Shown: in pieces, positions 62,950 to 64,000 of the stretch | Numbering within the stretch: position 1 is the stretch's first letter | Layout of the letters: each line of letters opens with the position of its first letter | Assembly (NCBI RefSeq): GCF_009937975.1 | Contig: NZ_AP018441.1 | Location: forward strand, 1,426,001-1,490,000 | Source of the DNA: Undibacterium sp. YM2 | Lineage (GTDB): Bacteria > Pseudomonadota > Gammaproteobacteria > Burkholderiales > Burkholderiaceae_D | DNA: 64,000 nucleotides | Direction of reading: 5' to 3' | Notes under the pieces: model-generated | What the model saw: only the letters and a program-made list of their open reading frames with translations | What the model was told of the DNA's origin: nothing | Database searches by the model: none | Program-made: the position numbers and the translations under genes

Positions 62950-64000
62950 AAGCAGGAGCCAAGGTTTTCTGTGCTGGTGAAGCCGATCTGCCCGCCCATT
63001 TTTTCTATCATGGTCTTGGTCAGGCTAAGACCCAGTCCGGTACCGGCATATTTGCGGGCAGCCTTGGCATCTTCCTGGGTGAACTTCTGGAAGATGCTGC
63101 TCTTGAATTCTTCTGAAATACCTATGCCAAAGTCTTGTACTTCTATGCGTGCCTGCCCATGGTCGAGCGTGACGCGCACATCAATTTGTCCATGCGGCCG
63201 CGAGAACTTGATGGCATTCGACAGCAGGTTGGACAGGACCTGTACAAAACGCTGTGAATCCACCCTGACCATGACAGCCTTATCTATCGTTGATTCATAC
63301 TGTATGCCTATATCAAAACTCTGTGCATAGCCGAGGTTGGACTGCAGGCTGCTGTCTATCAATTCAGCCAGGGAAAGTGTCTCGAAATGGAATTGCATGC
63401 TGCCATATTCCAGCTTTTCAAAGTCCAGCAAATCATTGATGAGTGCAGTCAGGCGTTTGGCATTGTCATTCGCCATAACCAGCATGGCCTGTGCTTTTTC
63501 CGGAATGTCTCCGGCAACTCCACCTGCCAGCAGACCCAGCACACCACGGATAGAAGTCAGCGGCGTGCGCAGCTCGTGGGACACTGCAGAGACAAATTCA
63601 TTTTTGAGTTTTTCCACCCGTTTTTTCTCGGACAGGTCATGCACGATGATGACATACAAGACTTGCATGCCCAGACGTACGCGGGTGATTGCGAGCTCCA
63701 CCGGTACGTCATGACCATCTTTTTGCCTGGCCAGCAATTCTTTGCGTTCGCTTTTTCCAGCCACTTCAAATTGTCTTTCACGACTGGTCGTACGCAAATG
63801 GGTAGTCAGGAATTGCAGTGATTCTGGGTCAGGGAAAAGGCTGAACATGTTTCTGCCACGCAGACTGCCATGTGCATATTTCAACAAAACCTCGGCAGAA
63901 CGGTTGGCTGATTCTATGATGCCATGTTCATTCGTGGTCAGTATGCCTTCTGCCGCGTTATCGAGTATGGTACGCAGTCTTTCTTCGCTGTCGTGCAGCT
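62883..64000 (-). CDS. PAS histidine kinase, C-terminal part (partial)
   Basis: The frame is open from the right edge to the stop at 62883, about 372 residues in the window; the true start lies beyond 64000. A PAS domain (about 1-130: ERLRTILDNAAEGILTTN, then a second part ending YVIIVHDLSEKKRVE), HisKA with the phospho-His in SHELRTPLTSIRG, and HATPase with NLLSNAIKF, DFGIGIS and GTGLGLSL. A sensor kinase of the PAS type with no response-regulator gene in view. Its 3' end overlaps the convergent SDR gene. Confidence 0.93.
   Translation of the reverse strand, partial: LHDSEERLRTILDNAAEGILTTNEHGIIESANRSAEVLLKYAHGSLRGRNMFSLFPDPESLQFLTTHLRTTSRERQFEVAGKSERKELLARQKDGHDVPVELAITRVRLGMQVLYVIIVHDLSEKKRVEKLKNEFVSAVSHELRTPLTSIRGVLGLLAGGVAGDIPEKAQAMLVMANDNAKRLTALINDLLDFEKLEYGSMQFHFETLSLAELIDSSLQSNLGYAQSFDIGIQYESTIDKAVMVRVDSQRFVQVLSNLLSNAIKFSRPHGQIDVRVTLDHGQARIEVQDFGIGISEEFKSSIFQKFTQEDAKAARKYAGTGLGLSLTKTMIEKMGGQIGFTSTENLGSCFYITLPLVTAATAAATPSVTEA

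Noticed and set aside
1..64000. Search for tRNA, rRNA, insertion sequences, prophage genes, CRISPR arrays and toxin-antitoxin pairs
   Set aside because: None seen by eye: no cloverleaf T-loop motif with acceptor pairing, no transposase or integrase protein, no regularly spaced direct repeats and no typical small toxin-antitoxin gene pair. A tRNAscan or ISfinder search would be decisive.

Overview
The window looks like chromosomal DNA of a betaproteobacterium of order Burkholderiales. Family Oxalobacteraceae (an Undibacterium-like relative) is the best guess. This rests on gene content and order, not on a database search: an E3 subunit with built-in lipoyl domains, lgt next to a LysR gene and a small Trp-rich protein, folD-prlC-holC in one run, a long-form LeuA, and AT-leaning intergenic DNA. 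I saw no rRNA, tRNA, CRISPR array, insertion sequence, prophage or integrase. This is mostly core genome with a few accessory genes.

Layout. 1-828: N-terminal part of a GAF-GspE ATPase running off the left edge. 1024-5271: M13 metallopeptidase, a small membrane protein, and a GNAT/PaiB/OsmC set divergent from a MocR regulator (5376-6875). 6879-11260: leuA behind a long leader with two leucine-rich peptides, then lgt, LysR and a small Trp-rich membrane protein. 11416-15255: cytochrome c, an orphan LivK-type binding protein divergent from an Lrp regulator, and dadA. 15420-19782: minus-strand run folD-prlC-DUF4124/glutaredoxin-holC-small protein. 20160-22949: TonB-dependent receptor. 23354-29631: pyruvate dehydrogenase operon aceE-aceF-lpdA. 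29841-36970: M16 peptidase, methyltransferase, Hpt-HD-GYP protein, GNAT and diguanylate cyclase. 37661-42208: five-gene envelope module (TPR-like protein, LolD-like ATPase, FtsX permease, LolA-like protein, outer-membrane protein). 42473-49549: mixed small genes ending with a low-complexity FliD-like protein. 49760-59407: tricorn-type protease, GH44 glycosidase, CurA-like reductase with a LysR gene, and S9 peptidase. 59537-64000: argD behind a putative arginine leader peptide, a ferredoxin-type reductase, an SDR protein, and a PAS histidine kinase cut by the right edge.

The most notable signals are two putative transcription-attenuation leaders. Before argD, a good sigma70-like promoter ends seven bases before the ATG of a 25-codon ORF with three consecutive Arg codons. 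That ORF is followed by an intrinsic terminator whose 5' arm can pair with the late part of the ORF. Before leuA, two tandem short ORFs end in clusters of leucine codons dominated by CTA, and the first is again placed as if leaderless. Other points: an E3 carrying two lipoyl domains while E2 carries one, a FliD-C-like orphan protein, the LolCDE-like five-gene module, and five large peptidases (M13, M3, M16, S41, S9) in 64 kb, which suggests a peptide-consuming lifestyle.
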